A stretch of DNA of 34,693 bases from Actinomycetota bacterium (GTDB lineage: Bacteria > Actinomycetota > Actinomycetes > Actinomycetales > Kineosporiaceae). The position numbers were made by a program, and so were the translations under genes. The stretch lies in contig JAUPKJ010000086.1 of assembly GCA_030837505.1 (NCBI GenBank), positions 1 through 34,693 on the forward strand, written 5' to 3'. Within the stretch, counting starts at the first letter, position 1; the number at the start of each line of letters is the position of its first letter. The notes under the pieces were generated by a model. The model had not been told where the DNA came from and did no database searches. It saw only the letters and a program-made list of their open reading frames with translations. This document shows positions 33,589 to 34,693 of this stretch, piece after piece.

Positions 33589-34506
33589 ATGTCCTCGGAC
33601 GGCGTCCCGGACGACGTCGAGGCGTACATCCGGGCCCGGGGCGAGGATCTTCTCGGGTTGTCACGGTGTCTGGTGCCCTGCTCCCGCCGGGCTGAGAGCG
33701 CGCTCCTCGTGGCTCTCAGACGTCTGTACCTGTCCTGGGGGTCGGCTCTCGCGGAGGGGGGCCCCGACCGTTTCGTACGGCAGCAGCTGAGTCTCCTGGC
33801 CATTTCTCCCGTGCGGCGGTTGCTGCGCGGCGAGATCACCGGTCGGTGGAACGGGCCGGCCCGCGGGACGGTCCCCCCCGGAGGGGCGGTCCTCGGTCTC
33901 CTTCGCGGTCTGCCCCCGCACCTGCGGGTCGTTCTGGTCCTGCGGTTCCGGGAAGGTCTGACCCGTTACGAGATCGCCCAGCTCCTACGGGTTCCCACCT
34001 GGCAGGTGGACTCCTGGGAACTGCGGGGTTGCTGGGAGCTGTGGGGCAGCGTGGCTCTCCGGCACGGCCGGGACGACCTCGCTCCCCCCGGGACGGGCCG
34101 GGACGACCTCGCCCGTCGTCTGGCAGCTGCCCTGCACCAGGTCGTCGGCCGGGAGGAGCCGTCGGACGTTTCGGGACTCAGCGGCCGGGTCCGTGCGGCG
34201 GCACTGCGCGCGAGGTCGGTGCGCGGCCTGCTCGTGGCCGGTGTGGCCCTTGCCGCCGTGGCCCTGCCCCTGGGGCTGTGGCACTTGCCGGGGCACGGAC
34301 GCCGACCGGAACAGGCCTGCGTGTCGTCGGTACCCCCGAGGGGTTCTGAGCCCTCGGGGGGAACCGACCGCAGGATCGTGCCCCGGCCTAGGCCGGGCCT
34401 CTTCCCCGCCGGTGCGAGCCTTGGGAACAGCAGGCAGCTCCTGCCCGGCGCGTGCACCCCGGCCCCGGGGCGTGTTCGTCTCCGGACGCCGTCGCGGACG
34501 GGCTGA
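33589..34506 (+). CDS. ECF sigma-like protein fused to a C-terminal membrane segment
   Basis: From the ATG at 33589 (AGGAG 5 nt upstream) the protein has a region 2-like part (about 9-70: Y-I-R-A-R-G-E-D-L-L-G-L-S-R-C), lacking the usual acidic D-A-E-D core-binding residues, and a region 4-like HTH (about 106-145: L-P-P-H-L-R-V-V-L-V-L-R-F then E-I-A-Q-L-L-R-V-P-T-W-Q-V-D-S). A D-D-L-A-R-R-L-A-A-A-L-H segment (about 172-183) and one membrane helix (about 213-231) follow. These resemble the small anti-sigma-like protein usually encoded by the next gene. Closest to the SigE-fam_strep group. The last 70 residues read through a hairpin at 34327-34367 and may be a run-on. Confidence 0.75.
   Translation: MSSDGVPDDVEAYIRARGEDLLGLSRCLVPCSRRAESALLVALRRLYLSWGSALAEGGPDRFVRQQLSLLAISPVRRLLRGEITGRWNGPARGTVPPGGAVLGLLRGLPPHLRVVLVLRFREGLTRYEIAQLLRVPTWQVDSWELRGCWELWGSVALRHGRDDLAPPGTGRDDLARRLAAALHQVVGREEPSDVSGLSGRVRAAALRARSVRGLLVAGVALAAVALPLGLWHLPGHGRRPEQACVSSVPPRGSEPSGGTDRRIVPRPRPGLFPAGASLGNSRQLLPGACTPAPGRVRLRTPSRTG
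34327..34367 (+). terminator. Terminator-like hairpin inside the sigma-like ORF
   Basis: CCCCCGAGGG (34333-34342) pairs with CCCTCGGGGG (34351-34360), and outer TCGGT/ACCGA arms extend the stem. It is followed by a perfect palindrome CCCGGCCTAGGCCGGG (34382-34397). Its position inside an open frame suggests that the original gene ended before or at the hairpin. Confidence 0.6.
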
Positions 34507-34540
34507 TCCGTCTGCCCCGGCATGATCCGTCTGCCCCGGC
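34504..34540. repeat. 19-bp tandem repeat after the sigma-like gene
   Basis: TGATCCGTCTGCCCCGGC occurs at 34504 and 34523. The first copy begins with the stop codon of the sigma-like gene. No gene could be supported from 34507 to the window end. Confidence 0.85.
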
Positions 34541-34693
34541 GTGCGAAACGGGTCAAGGGGCGCGGTACGGGCACGGCCGGCCGGGCGGGCACGTCCGGCC
34601 GGCGATCCGGCTGCAGTGTTCTGCGACGTGTTCTGCGCCGCCCGCGGCCTCGCGCAGCTCGGGAAGGCCCGAGATCTCCTGTCCCCTCCACCA

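Overview
High-GC DNA with strong G/C at third codon positions, many GTG starts, a DUF5753/DUF397 pair, a SigE-type ECF promoter, CsoR-controlled copper export and a MoxR-DUF58-transglutaminase cluster all point to the chromosome of an actinomycete. It is probably a filamentous or sporangium-type relative (Streptomycetales, Streptosporangiales or similar); the genus cannot be fixed from sequence reading alone. There are no rRNA or tRNA genes, insertion sequences, CRISPR arrays or phage modules that I can support.

Layout. 1-2015: truncated DUF5753 regulator converging on a DUF397 protein, then about 720 bp without a gene and a small membrane peptide. 2065-5970 (minus): VOC protein, copper ATPase CopA with its repressor CsoR and a CsoR-type operator in the promoter, and a DUF2630 protein. 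6381-7823 (minus): purB. 7985-16522 (plus): a tightly coupled run, pntAA-pntAB-pntB-moxR-DUF58-transglutaminase, followed by an MFS carrier. 16492-19005 (minus): fructosamine kinase-like protein, low-molecular-weight tyrosine phosphatase and a metallo-hydrolase. 19120-19740: a decayed histidine-phosphatase fragment and a small secreted protein. 20017-23718: membrane-anchored DxDGDG protein, a full PAS-GGDEF-EAL c-di-GMP enzyme and a PF04020-type membrane protein, with a large shared terminator between the last two. 24042-24934: a Pro-rich anchored protein that looks frameshifted. 24860-28316 (minus): marR, a DHA2 drug exporter and DUF5317, with an operator upstream of marR. 28754-34506 (plus): a multidomain EAL protein with vestigial HD-GYP and GGDEF domains, an S9 peptidase, and an ECF-sigma-like protein with a C-terminal membrane anchor.

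How the genes work together. CsoR/CopA is a copper-efflux switch and MarR/DHA2 a drug-efflux switch. The pnt genes make a proton-driven transhydrogenase (NADPH supply), unusually joined by stop/start overlap to a MoxR/DUF58/transglutaminase envelope module. Two proteins handle cyclic di-GMP; the first looks bifunctional and the second looks like an EAL phosphodiesterase carrying two dead regulatory domains.

The most distinctive observations are: (1) the EAL / vestigial HD-GYP / GAF / vestigial GGDEF architecture; (2) short 15-21 bp, mostly in-frame tandem duplications in tails and linkers of many unrelated genes; (3) the sigma-like protein fused to a transmembrane segment behind a perfect GCAACC-N16-CGTA promoter; (4) the pnt-moxR coupling. 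I did not find a clearly new defence or mobile system.
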